Below, one piece after another: positions 1 through 7,783 of a DNA stretch of 14,095 nt (position 1 is the stretch's first letter; every line of letters starts with the position of its first letter). The translations under genes were made by a program, and so were the position numbers. Source of the DNA: an uncultured Bacteroidales bacterium (GTDB lineage: Bacteria; Bacteroidota; Bacteroidia; Bacteroidales; P3); contig CALEPD010000063.1 of NCBI GenBank assembly GCA_937910265.1, forward strand, positions 1 through 14,095, written 5' to 3'. The notes beneath the pieces are model-generated. The model saw only the letters and a program-made list of their open reading frames with translations. It did no database searches and was not told the DNA's origin.

Positions 1-403
1 CAGACCTGTCGGACGGAACAATTTCGAGATATTTTTCATAGAAACCGTCGGCCTCATCGAAATTACTGTTAAAACGGCACATTTCGGCCAAGTGGAAATA
101 GAGTATAGGCTCTGTTTCGTAATACTTGCTGTTTAATAGACGTTTGTATATTTTCTCGGCACGGGGGTAGTTGTGCATCAAGCGATAACACTCACCCATG
201 CGGAAATATATACGGTTTTTTTCAGCCTTGTTGCTTTTAACTGAATTGTACGCTTTTTCATATTGTTCGAGAGCTCCGGAGAAGTTCATCTGCTCGAAAA
301 GTTCGTCAGCTTCTTGGGCAACTGTTTTGGTTTGGCCCATGGCCACTGACGCGAACAATACCGACATCAACAATAAAGAGAGGCTGTTTTTCAATAATTT
401 CAT
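1..403 (-). CDS. Exported TPR-repeat protein, N-terminal part (PorE/OmpA-family-like), truncated by the window edge
   Basis: Reading the minus strand from an ATG at 403-401 gives 134 codons that run off the left edge of the window. The protein opens with a signal peptide: KLLKN, a hydrophobic stretch (residues 8-22) and likely cleavage near A21-M-G-Q24. Tetratricopeptide-like helices follow (roughly 29-56, 62-90 and 98-130), including the stretch FRMGECYRLMHNYPRAEKIY. This arrangement is typical of Bacteroidota envelope proteins with TPR, PD40 beta-propeller and C-terminal OmpA domains, among them PorE of the type IX secretion system. The propeller and OmpA parts would lie outside the window, so that identity is inference. 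An in-frame ATG four codons upstream (415-413) is an alternative start. The one at 403 is preferred because GAAAGG lies just before it and the signal peptide then begins normally. It is separated from queD by 177 nt with its own promoter, so it is probably a separate transcript. Confidence 0.8.
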   Translation of the reverse strand, partial: MKLLKNSLSLLLMSVLFASVAMGQTKTVAQEADELFEQMNFSGALEQYEKAYNSVKSNKAEKNRIYFRMGECYRLMHNYPRAEKIYKRLLNSKYYETEPILYFHLAEMCRFNSNFDEADGFYEKYLEIVPSDRS

Positions 404-496
404 AGTACCTTTCATTATTAACTCAAGTTATAAACACATACCAATCACTACGTTACAATCATAAAAGCGATGACGACAACATAGTAAAAGGATTTG

Positions 497-527
497 CTAA
501 GATACAATTTTTTTTGCATCCATGCAA
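497..527 (-). promoter_or_regulatory. Bacteroidota-type promoter for the TPR protein gene
   Basis: On the minus strand a TTG (complement of 525-527) is followed after exactly 20 nt by TATCTTAG (complement of 497-504). This matches the Bacteroidota housekeeping pattern TTG-N17-23-TAnnTTTG with one mismatch. The predicted 5' untranslated region is about 85-90 nt, ending at the ATG at 403. A 14-nt dyad, TTGCATCCATGCAA (514-527), overlaps the -33 element. Confidence 0.55.
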
Positions 528-531
528 TGTT

Positions 532-561
532 AAATTCTAAAAACTAATATTTTTAAAATTT
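532..561. terminator. AT-only hairpin after queD (weak terminator candidate)
   Basis: AAATT-C-TAAAAA (532-543) pairs with TTTTTA-A-AATTT (550-561) around a 6-nt loop: 11 A-T pairs with one C/A mismatch. It lies 19 nt beyond the queD stop and just upstream of the next promoter, the expected place for a transcript end. It has no GC pairs and no clean T-tract on the minus strand, so it is at best a weak intrinsic terminator. Confidence 0.3.
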
Positions 562-580
562 CTGCAGTGAAAAGGACGAA

Positions 581-1006
581 TTAGTCGGTTAGAATTAATT
601 CGGCGCAGGAGGACTCGGTTTCAAAGAGTTTCAACGAATGGATTTTAGCAGGTGCGGGTATCTTGTCGGAAAGGATTTCAGAGAAATGGATGAGCAAATT
701 CTCGGTAGTAGGCTGAAACGGAGTGATTATGAGCTTGGCACCATATCCGTTGAAGTCGGGAGATTGGTCGTGCTGCAAACGCGGAAGTACCAGAGCGTGG
801 TCGAAGGGTTGCAGAATATGCTCCTCAACTATTTGTTTCAGTCTATTGAAATCCAACACCATGCCGGAATCGGCATTCGGATTGCCGGCTTCGATTGTAA
901 CATATAGTTTGTATGAATGGCCATGGATGTTGCGACATTTGCCATCGTACATGGGTAAGGCGTGCGCCATCTCGAAGCTGAATTTTCTGGTCAATCTCAG
1001 TTTCAT
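581..1006 (-). CDS. queD: 6-carboxy-5,6,7,8-tetrahydropterin synthase (QueD / PTPS family)
   Basis: This 141-residue protein belongs to the 6-pyruvoyl-tetrahydropterin synthase family. In bacteria the usual role is QueD: conversion of 7,8-dihydroneopterin triphosphate to 6-carboxytetrahydropterin, the second step towards preQ0 and queuosine in tRNA, in the cytosol. The zinc ligands are visible as H15 (FEMAHAL) and the H28-G-H30 pair. The nucleophile C24 lies in KCRNIHGH, the D69-H70 pair in FDHALVL supplies the second catalytic residue, and a conserved glutamate lies in the C-terminal FETESSCAE segment (E129-E136). Length is normal for the family. It is the last gene of the cluster, 48 nt after clpX, with no promoter visible in that gap, so it is probably co-transcribed. 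No other queuosine gene is nearby; a pterin-related PTPS role is less likely but not excluded. Confidence 0.93.
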   Translation of the reverse strand: MKLRLTRKFSFEMAHALPMYDGKCRNIHGHSYKLYVTIEAGNPNADSGMVLDFNRLKQIVEEHILQPFDHALVLPRLQHDQSPDFNGYGAKLIITPFQPTTENLLIHFSEILSDKIPAPAKIHSLKLFETESSCAELILTD

Positions 1007-1054
1007 ATCGAGAGATATTAATTCATTGTTATTGCATTAGTTGTACCAACAAGA

Positions 1055-2323
1055 TCAGAACTGTTTCTTGACATGAACCAATTTAGCGAGCACCATGTCT
1101 TTGGTGATGGTGACCGGGGATTTCTTTTTGTGGTCGGGGATTTCGAACATAAGGTCGGTCATGACCGTTTCCATCAAAGATCGAAGGCCACGGGCGCCCA
1201 ATTTATACTCGACGGCTTTTTCGACAATTGCATCGAGGGCGTCGTCGTCGAAGTTGAGTTTGACCTCGTCCATATTGAACAGCTCAATATATTGTTTTAC
1301 CAAAGCATTTTTGGGCTCGGTAAGGATGCGGCGCAAGGCGTTGCTGTCGAGAGGCTGGAGATGGGTAAGCATGGGGAAACGTCCAACCAATTCGGGGATA
1401 AGGCCGAATTTCTTCAAGTCGGCGGGGAGTATATATTGAAGGAAGTTGGTTTGGTCGGTTTCATCCCTATTCTTGGAGCCTGAGAAACCGATAATGTTGG
1501 TGTTCATTCGCTTGGCAATATCCTTTTCGATTCCATCGAAGGCACCGCCTGAGATAAACAAAATGTTTCTGGTGTTGATCGGAATCATTTTCTGTTCGGG
1601 ATGCTTGCGACCGCCCTCGGGAGGGACATTGACTACAGCACCTTCGAGCAGTTTGAGCATAGCCTGCTGTACACCTTCGCCGGAGACATCTCTGGTGATC
1701 GAGGGGTTGTCGCTTTTGCGCGCGATTTTGTCGATTTCGTCGATAAAGACAATACCTCTTTCTGCGGCAGCGACATCATAATTGGCAGCCTGGAGCAATC
1801 TTACCAATACATTTTCGACGTCTTCGCCCACATAACCTGCCTCGGTAAGTGTGGTGGCGTCGGCAATGCAGAAAGGTACCTTAAGCATTTTGGCGATGGT
1901 GCGGGCCAAAAGCGTTTTACCGGTACCTGTTTCGCCCACGATGATGATGTTGGACTTTTCTATTTCGGTTTCATTTGACACATCATGGGTTTCGTTGTAT
2001 TTCAATCGCTTGTAATGGTTATAAACTGCTACAGAGAGCACCTTTTTGGCGTCGTCTTGACCGATGACGTATTGGTCGAGGAACTTCTTTATTTCGCTGG
2101 GATATGGCAGATTGGAAAGCGATGCATCATTGTTTGAATCTTTCGCTGATTTGGACTTGGAAGTTTGGCGAGCAAGACCATGCTGAAGCATCATCTCGTA
2201 GGCATTTTCGACACATTCGTTGCAGATTGTAGCATCGATGCCCGAGAACAAAATTCTGGAATTGCTCTGCGGCAGACCACAGAAAGAGCAACAAGTTTCT
2301 TCGGTATATTTTTTCTTTGCCAT
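1055..2323 (-). CDS. clpX: ATP-dependent Clp protease, ATPase/unfoldase subunit ClpX
   Basis: ClpX is the AAA+ unfoldase that recognises tagged substrates and threads them into the ClpP peptidase in the cytosol. At 422 residues it has the standard length. The N-terminal zinc-binding domain has C12-x2-C15 and C34-x2-C37. The AAA+ core shows Walker A GETGTGKT (130-137), pore loop GYVGED (163-168), Walker B with IDE (194-196), the RKH pore loop (239-241), the IGF tripeptide that docks ClpP (278-280) and the sensor-2 LGARGLR near 375. Because the IGF loop is intact, a ClpP partner is expected, but clpP is not adjacent: the gene upstream is rodA, 45 nt away, and queD follows. The ATG at 2323 is well placed for the zinc domain. 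Confidence 0.98.
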   Translation of the reverse strand: MAKKKYTEETCCSFCGLPQSNSRILFSGIDATICNECVENAYEMMLQHGLARQTSKSKSAKDSNNDASLSNLPYPSEIKKFLDQYVIGQDDAKKVLSVAVYNHYKRLKYNETHDVSNETEIEKSNIIIVGETGTGKTLLARTIAKMLKVPFCIADATTLTEAGYVGEDVENVLVRLLQAANYDVAAAERGIVFIDEIDKIARKSDNPSITRDVSGEGVQQAMLKLLEGAVVNVPPEGGRKHPEQKMIPINTRNILFISGGAFDGIEKDIAKRMNTNIIGFSGSKNRDETDQTNFLQYILPADLKKFGLIPELVGRFPMLTHLQPLDSNALRRILTEPKNALVKQYIELFNMDEVKLNFDDDALDAIVEKAVEYKLGARGLRSLMETVMTDLMFEIPDHKKKSPVTITKDMVLAKLVHVKKQF

Positions 2324-2368
2324 ATTATGATGTATAAAATATTAACAGTGATGAATCAAGATGCTTTT

Positions 2369-3625
2369 TTATAATAGAATGTTGCGTTCGGCATCCTGGC
2401 GTATGAAAATGAACAACAACAGGGTAAAGGCAATGAGAGATGAACCGCCATAACTGAAGAAGGGCAAGGGGATGCCGATGACGGGCAACAGACCGAGCAC
2501 CATACCGATATTGATGAGCACATGGATGAACAGGATGCTGGCGACCGAATATCCATAGAAGCGTGCGAAAGTGGATCGTTGACGCTCTGCCAACACGATC
2601 AACCTGACAAGGAGTACAATATAGCATGCAACAACCAGTGTTCCTCCTATGAATCCATGCTCCTCCCCTACTGTGCAGAAGATGAAGTCGGTTTCTTGTT
2701 CAGGGACAAAATCGGCCTTGGTGATGGTGCCATTAAGGAAGCCTTTGCCAGTGAGTCCGCCAGAGCCGATGGCGATTTTAGACTGGTGGACATTGTAGCC
2801 TGAACCACGCAAGTCTTCGGTTTTGCCGAGCAAAACATCGATGCGTTCGCGTTGGTGTGGCTCGAGCACCTTATGGAAAACCATATCGACCGACAAAACA
2901 AAAAGACTGCACAACGCCACGAAAATGATTGCTTTACGGTAGTGTTTGAACGTGCGCTTATTGAGCCATGCATAAAGATAGAACAACGCTGCAACAACAA
3001 GCAATCCTATTAAAATCAACTTGTTCATCACAAGGGCCAAGACAAAAAGCACAACAGCCAAAAGGCCTAAAATGAGGATATACTTGGAAAGTCCCTCACG
3101 GAAAAGCGGCAGCAGAAAACCAGCAAACACCAGAGCCGAACCGGTGTCGTGCTGCAACAGAACTAAACCAGCCGGAATCAGAAACAGGAGAAATGCGCCC
3201 ATCTGGGTTTTGAAATTCGAGAAATCCAAATCAATTGCACTCATATATTTTGCCAAAGCCAACGCAGTAGCGGTTTTGGCAAATTCGGAGGGCTGAAGTT
3301 TGAAGAATCCGAAATTAATCCACGATTGGCCACCATGAACCGACTGTCCAACTACCAGAGTTACGAGCAACAACAGCAATACGCCAGCATAAATGGCATA
3401 GGCCGTATTGGAAAAGATGCGGGGTTCGAGAAACAAAACGACAGCAGCAAGCAAAAAAGAACATCCCATCCAAATCAGCTGCTTGCCATGCTGCACTGAG
3501 AAGTCGAGCAAAGCAGAATGGGCTTCGTCGTAACAAGCCGCATAGATATTGACCCATCCGAACAAAACAAGGGCCAGATAGAGCGCAATGGTCAACCAAT
3601 CGAAACGCTTTCTTTCGCTGTACAT
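2369..3625 (-). CDS. rodA: Rod shape-determining SEDS glycosyltransferase RodA
   Basis: RodA polymerises lipid II into glycan strands in the inner membrane, working with PBP2 as the elongasome core. The 418-residue protein has about ten hydrophobic helices, starting at 11-31, 49-67 and 75-94. SEDS signatures are present: SWINFGFFKLQPSEFAK (101-117), HDTGSA (159-164), the large periplasmic loop with HQRERI (257-262), D271 in the position of the catalytic aspartate, GSGYNVHQSKIAIGSGGLTG (274-293), FVPEQETDFIF (306-316) and the C-terminal GIPLPFFSYGGSSL (384-397). It starts 6 nt after the mrdA stop, the classic mrdA-rodA pairing, so the two are surely co-transcribed. The wall-elongation SEDS protein is preferred over FtsW because of the PBP2 neighbour. 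Confidence 0.96.
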   Translation of the reverse strand: MYSERKRFDWLTIALYLALVLFGWVNIYAACYDEAHSALLDFSVQHGKQLIWMGCSFLLAAVVLFLEPRIFSNTAYAIYAGVLLLLLVTLVVGQSVHGGQSWINFGFFKLQPSEFAKTATALALAKYMSAIDLDFSNFKTQMGAFLLFLIPAGLVLLQHDTGSALVFAGFLLPLFREGLSKYILILGLLAVVLFVLALVMNKLILIGLLVVAALFYLYAWLNKRTFKHYRKAIIFVALCSLFVLSVDMVFHKVLEPHQRERIDVLLGKTEDLRGSGYNVHQSKIAIGSGGLTGKGFLNGTITKADFVPEQETDFIFCTVGEEHGFIGGTLVVACYIVLLVRLIVLAERQRSTFARFYGYSVASILFIHVLINIGMVLGLLPVIGIPLPFFSYGGSSLIAFTLLLFIFIRQDAERNILL

Positions 3626-3631
3626 AATGGG

Positions 3632-5482
3632 TTATTGTTGTTTTTGAGGTTTTTTGTTTACTCGTGTCAAAGGTAACTTCTGGCAAGGTTCAGCCTTCAT
3701 GATATACTCTTCCATTTCGGTGCGGAGCACTTCTCCACGGATATATTTCTCGATGACAAGACTGGCGATGGGGGCTGCCCATACACCACCTGCACCTGCG
3801 TTTTCGACATATACGGCCACTGCAATCTGAGGATTATCCTTAGGGGCGAAAGCCACAAAAACAGAGTGGTCAACGCCTTTGTTTTCGGCAGTACCGGTTT
3901 TGCCGCACACAGCGATATCCGGAATCATGGCACGCCGTGCGGTACCGCCTGCTTCGTGCACCACATCATACATACCATCGGCTGCAATTTCGAAGTATTC
4001 GGTTTTGATACCCGTCTCATGCTTGACATGCATCTCGGGAACAATGGATGAGTCGGCACCGTAATATCTCAACAAATGAGGAGTGTAGTAGTACCCCCTG
4101 TTAGCCACGATGCAAGCCAGGTTGGCCATCTGCAGGGGAACAACCTCGATTTCGCCCTGACCGATGGAGTTGGAATAGATGGTGCTGAAAGCCCAACGAT
4201 TGGCACCATACCAACGGTTGTAGAAATTAGTGTCGGGGATATAACCTGCATTTACGTTAGGCAAATCGACAGGCAACCTTTGTCCAAAACCAAAGCGGGA
4301 CATATAATCGCGCCAAACCATCAAGCCATACTTACTGTCTTCGTATATGTTTTTGTGCCTTCCCTGCTGAATGACACGTTTGTAAGTGTAATAGTAGTAG
4401 GGATTGCACGACATTTTGATGGCTTCGCGTACCGAACGTGCGCTCGGGTGACTATGGCAACCTACACTTCCGTCGCAAGGGAAGCCCGTGTTGGGTGTGA
4501 TGACACCGAGGTCGAGCGCCACCATTGACTGAGCCACTTTGAATATGGAACCTGGTGGATATTGAGCCTGCAGAGCCCTGTTGAACAAAGGCTTGGATAT
4601 ATCTTTAGACAGTTTGGAATAGTTTTCGCCACGCACGCGTCCAACAAGCAGATTGGGATCGTAGCAAGGCGCTGAAACCAACGTCAGCACCTCGCCAGTG
4701 GAGGGTTCGATGGCAACAACGCAACCACGTTTGTTTGCCATAATCTTCTCGGAATACTCCTGTAATGTGGCATCGATGGTAATATACAGGTTATGGCCTT
4801 CCTGCGGAAGTGTGTCGAGTACACCGTTCATATAGGATCCTATTTCACGGTTATGGACATCGACATGCATAACCTTTTTCCCTTTAACCCCACGCAGGTA
4901 CTCCTCGTATGACTTTTCGAGACCGCTTTTGCCGATATAATCGCCACGGACATAATAGTTGTTCTGCTCGATGTCGCGTTCGCTTACTTCGCCGACATAT
5001 CCCAGCAAATGAGCCGCGATGGGTTTGTCGTAAACGCGCAATGTACGCTGGGTGACAAAAAAGCCGTTGAATTTATACAACAAACTCTGCCAGGAGGCAT
5101 ACTCCTGCTTGGTGATCTGCTTCATGAAGATGGAGGCCGAGTAGGTAGAATAATTTCGGGCCTTTTGCATCCGTTTGTCGAAATCCTGACGTGTAATACC
5201 CACAACCCTGCAGAAGTAAGCGGTGTCGAAATCCTTCACCATGCGGGGGATGACCATAAGGTCGTAGACGGCCTCGTTGTAAACCAGCAATTCACCGTTA
5301 CGGTCGTATATAAGCCCTCGGGCGGGATATTGAGTTATGTTGCGCAGGGATTGTTGGTCAGCAAGTTCCTTGTATTTCTTGTCGAACAACTGCAACGAAG
5401 CTAAACGGGCGATGAATACAATGCCCGTGATGATGAAAATCATTTTCACCACAAAACTTCTGTTACTAAACTGTTTAGACAT
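3632..5482 (-). CDS. mrdA: Penicillin-binding protein 2, class B peptidoglycan transpeptidase
   Basis: PBP2 cross-links new peptidoglycan during sidewall growth and activates RodA. The 616-residue protein has a short cytoplasmic tail, one membrane anchor (about 12-30), a pedestal/dimerisation domain that opens at PARGLIYDRNGELL (53-66), and a periplasmic transpeptidase domain. All three catalytic motifs are intact: S312-I-F-K315 with the nucleophilic serine, S358-C-N360 and K528-T-G530-T531. The C-terminus ends in a short basic tail. It lies 57 nt after the DUF2723 gene, with a hairpin containing a possible -7 box in that gap, and 6 nt before rodA. mreB, mreC and mreD, often upstream of this pair in Bacteroidales, are not in the window. 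It is the target of mecillinam-type beta-lactams in other bacteria. Confidence 0.96.
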   Translation of the reverse strand: MSKQFSNRSFVVKMIFIITGIVFIARLASLQLFDKKYKELADQQSLRNITQYPARGLIYDRNGELLVYNEAVYDLMVIPRMVKDFDTAYFCRVVGITRQDFDKRMQKARNYSTYSASIFMKQITKQEYASWQSLLYKFNGFFVTQRTLRVYDKPIAAHLLGYVGEVSERDIEQNNYYVRGDYIGKSGLEKSYEEYLRGVKGKKVMHVDVHNREIGSYMNGVLDTLPQEGHNLYITIDATLQEYSEKIMANKRGCVVAIEPSTGEVLTLVSAPCYDPNLLVGRVRGENYSKLSKDISKPLFNRALQAQYPPGSIFKVAQSMVALDLGVITPNTGFPCDGSVGCHSHPSARSVREAIKMSCNPYYYYTYKRVIQQGRHKNIYEDSKYGLMVWRDYMSRFGFGQRLPVDLPNVNAGYIPDTNFYNRWYGANRWAFSTIYSNSIGQGEIEVVPLQMANLACIVANRGYYYTPHLLRYYGADSSIVPEMHVKHETGIKTEYFEIAADGMYDVVHEAGGTARRAMIPDIAVCGKTGTAENKGVDHSVFVAFAPKDNPQIAVAVYVENAGAGGVWAAPIASLVIEKYIRGEVLRTEMEEYIMKAEPCQKLPLTRVNKKPQKQQ

Positions 5483-5496
5483 ACAAACCCCTTAAA

Positions 5497-5522
5497 TAAA
5501 AGTGTACAAATTTACACTTTTA
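5497..5522. promoter_or_regulatory. Hairpin with embedded -7-like box between the DUF2723 gene and mrdA
   Basis: TAAAAGTGTA (5497-5506) pairs perfectly with TACACTTTTA (5513-5522) around a 6-nt loop. On the minus strand the loop region reads TAAATTTG (complement of 5507-5514), a perfect fit to the Bacteroidota -7 box, with no TTG at the right distance. The hairpin begins 17 nt after the DUF2723 stop and ends 14 nt before the PBP2 start. It could be a weak terminator or processing site, an operator, or a second promoter giving a leader of about 17 nt. Confidence 0.35.
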
Positions 5523-5539
5523 ATGGCAAATACGAATCA

Positions 5540-7783
5540 TCATTGGCCAATTAATTTCCACATTTGTACACGTGGCTCTATCGAGTAAGGTATATATTGC
5601 TGTTTTTCATGCGGTATTGAATAAAAATAATTCAATTGCCGTTGAATCATGTCACGGTATTCGTTCATCAATTGTTCGGATTGTGACTCTTTCACTATTT
5701 GGTACATAAGTTCAACATCGCGAAGGGTATTGAGCGGCACATCGCGCAAGGTGAGTTGCATCACGTGTTCAGCCTCGTCAGTCCGGCCGGAGGCGTTCAG
5801 TTGCTGCACCAGCATCAAAACATGTTCCCAATAGCGCTCCAAGAAAGTGGCCGATATGGCATCGACATAAACATTGCTGAGCGAGTGCCACTGAATGGCG
5901 TTGGGATTGCGTGGGTCGATATGATGCAAAAAGGCATCGACATCGACCGGTGGGGCGTCGGCTTGATTGAGTCGGTAAGTGAACCCATGGAGAGAGAACC
6001 TGTCGCCCAACTTCCCGACGTACTTGTCATAGGCATAGTGAGAAAAATAGATGGGGCGCTTGTCGATATTGTCGAATAGCAGCGACATGAAGGCTTCAGC
6101 CCCCAAAAGGCTGATGTTGGCAACAGCGATATCGGAACGTTTGTTCTCGACTTGCTGCACATACCATAAGGGGAAGGTATCGTTATCTCCAAAGGTGAAC
6201 AAAATCGCGTTATTGTCGCAAGAATTGAGCATGTTGCAAGCCACATCGTAAGCGACATAACGATTGGAGCGGTTGTGGTCGTCCCAATTCTGGGCAGCCA
6301 TCCATGCCGGCACGGCAAGCAAAGCCACAGCCACAACAACACCACGTTGGTGACGGCCCGGAGAGAGGGGTTTATTTTTCGGCTTACTGGCGACAGCAGA
6401 GGCTGCGGCATGGCACCCCCAAGCAATCCAGACAGCGAAGGCATAGAAAGAAAGCACATAAGCATAGTCGCGTTCACGCGGTTCGTAGAGGGGATGGTTT
6501 AAGAATACCGAAAGAAAAATTCCACCGAACAGAAAAACCGCAAGCACAACAAGAAACATTCTGCGATTGCGCGAAGCCTGAACACAGAGTCCTAACACCC
6601 CCAACAGCAAGGGAATTATGAAGTAACGATTATGAGCCGGGGTTGCCAACGATTGCGGAGGAGTAGCACCCGTGCCCACCAAAAATCTATCCACCAGAGG
6701 CCATCCTGTAATGAATTGGCCGTTCTGCAATGATCCGAAACCCTGCTGGTCGTTAAATTTTCCGGAAAAGTTCCACAAAAGATAACGGAAATACATATAG
6801 CCCAGCTGATAGGTTGCAAAGAATTGAACCTGACTGGAAAAGGACCTGTCAGGCACCCAATCGTCATAGTACTGATTGTCGTTGGCACGGTCGCGCCACA
6901 TGCGTGGATACAGCGGAGCCTTTTGATAATGGTCGCGTGTGACATAGCTCTTTGTCGATGCATCGGCATCGCTCCAGACATAATTATAATCGGCCAATGG
7001 TGGTGCGTGATGGTGGATATCGGTTAACGGGAACGGGACATGCGCACGCAAGGCAACCATAGCATAGGGAGAAAGGCCTGCAAAGAACAGCATCGCCAGC
7101 AATGGGACAAAACGCAACGAACGGAAGAACTGGCAATTGTTGCGGTTGAATGAGAACCAAAAAATAAGCAACAATGCGGGTATGACCAGCAACGCAAGAA
7201 GATGCACACAAACTGAAAGTCCCGTCAGCAAGGCCACCAGACACAACCATCGTACTTTGTCCGCATAATCGGTGCAGAGAGACCAACGCATCATTGCCCA
7301 CAACAAAACCGCAGCCAAGAGTGAGGCCAAGCTATACACCTCGCTCTCGATGGCAGAGGACCAAGCTGTATCGCAAAACAGGTAGCAGAGAGAACCTGCC
7401 AAGGCTGCCAGCGACTTGATTGCAGTCGAGGTACGGGTAGATGGGTCTTTTTGACCGCCAAGCAAACTGAAGGAGTGAATGATAGTCCAATAGAGAAACA
7501 TAACAGTCACACCTCCGGCAAGGGCAGAAAGGAAATTGGTGAAAAAAGCGATTCGGGAGATATCACCACCTGCAAGCCACTGCGTGCAATGAGCCAACAG
7601 CTGATAAAGCGGGGCTCCGGGTGGATGCCCCAACTGCAAACCAAAAGAGGAGGCGATAAACTCACCGCAGTCCCAAAAACTTACAGTAGGTTCGGCTGTA
7701 AGGAGATATACCGAGGTGCCGAAAACAGCGAGTAGCCAACCTATTACCAGTTGACCACTGACTTGTTGAAGACGTCTTCGCAT
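5540..7783 (-). CDS. DUF2723 family multispanning membrane protein, putative GT-C-fold glycosyltransferase (compact form)
   Basis: The N-terminal half is a DUF2723 domain, related to eukaryotic TMEM260 protein O-mannosyltransferase and expected to adopt a GT-C fold in the inner membrane. Its bacterial substrate is not established; surface glycan or protein glycosylation is inference. The first helix (about 11-30) is followed by the acidic loop FWDCGEF (36-42), whose D38 and E41 are the likely catalytic or metal residues, and by GHPPGAPLY (52-60). About ten further helices run to residue 500. Family hallmarks further on are EPRERDYAYV (434-443), NWDDHNRSNRY (499-509) and FTFGDNDTFPLWYVQQVE (529-546). 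The C-terminal part (about 570-747) is soluble and probably periplasmic. At 747 residues it is shorter than the roughly 1000-residue homologues I know from Bacteroidales, and the missing part seems to fall just after ANISLL (555-560). The start overlaps the LptE-like gene by 40 nt, so translation is probably coupled. Confidence 0.85.
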   Translation of the reverse strand: MRRRLQQVSGQLVIGWLLAVFGTSVYLLTAEPTVSFWDCGEFIASSFGLQLGHPPGAPLYQLLAHCTQWLAGGDISRIAFFTNFLSALAGGVTVMFLYWTIIHSFSLLGGQKDPSTRTSTAIKSLAALAGSLCYLFCDTAWSSAIESEVYSLASLLAAVLLWAMMRWSLCTDYADKVRWLCLVALLTGLSVCVHLLALLVIPALLLIFWFSFNRNNCQFFRSLRFVPLLAMLFFAGLSPYAMVALRAHVPFPLTDIHHHAPPLADYNYVWSDADASTKSYVTRDHYQKAPLYPRMWRDRANDNQYYDDWVPDRSFSSQVQFFATYQLGYMYFRYLLWNFSGKFNDQQGFGSLQNGQFITGWPLVDRFLVGTGATPPQSLATPAHNRYFIIPLLLGVLGLCVQASRNRRMFLVVLAVFLFGGIFLSVFLNHPLYEPRERDYAYVLSFYAFAVWIAWGCHAAASAVASKPKNKPLSPGRHQRGVVVAVALLAVPAWMAAQNWDDHNRSNRYVAYDVACNMLNSCDNNAILFTFGDNDTFPLWYVQQVENKRSDIAVANISLLGAEAFMSLLFDNIDKRPIYFSHYAYDKYVGKLGDRFSLHGFTYRLNQADAPPVDVDAFLHHIDPRNPNAIQWHSLSNVYVDAISATFLERYWEHVLMLVQQLNASGRTDEAEHVMQLTLRDVPLNTLRDVELMYQIVKESQSEQLMNEYRDMIQRQLNYFYSIPHEKQQYIPYSIEPRVQMWKLIGQ

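Noticed and set aside
198..464. 88-codon plus-strand frame at the left edge
   Set aside because: It lies opposite the signal peptide and TPR region of the truncated minus-strand protein, which is far more protein-like.
4076..4528. Open frame of 150 codons on the plus strand opposite the PBP2 transpeptidase domain
   Set aside because: The minus strand encodes intact transpeptidase motifs here; the plus frame shows no recognisable domain.
5815..6477. 220-codon minus-strand frame inside the DUF2723 gene
   Set aside because: It is an alternate frame of the DUF2723 coding sequence, low in complexity and rich in S, P and M, with no homology signal.
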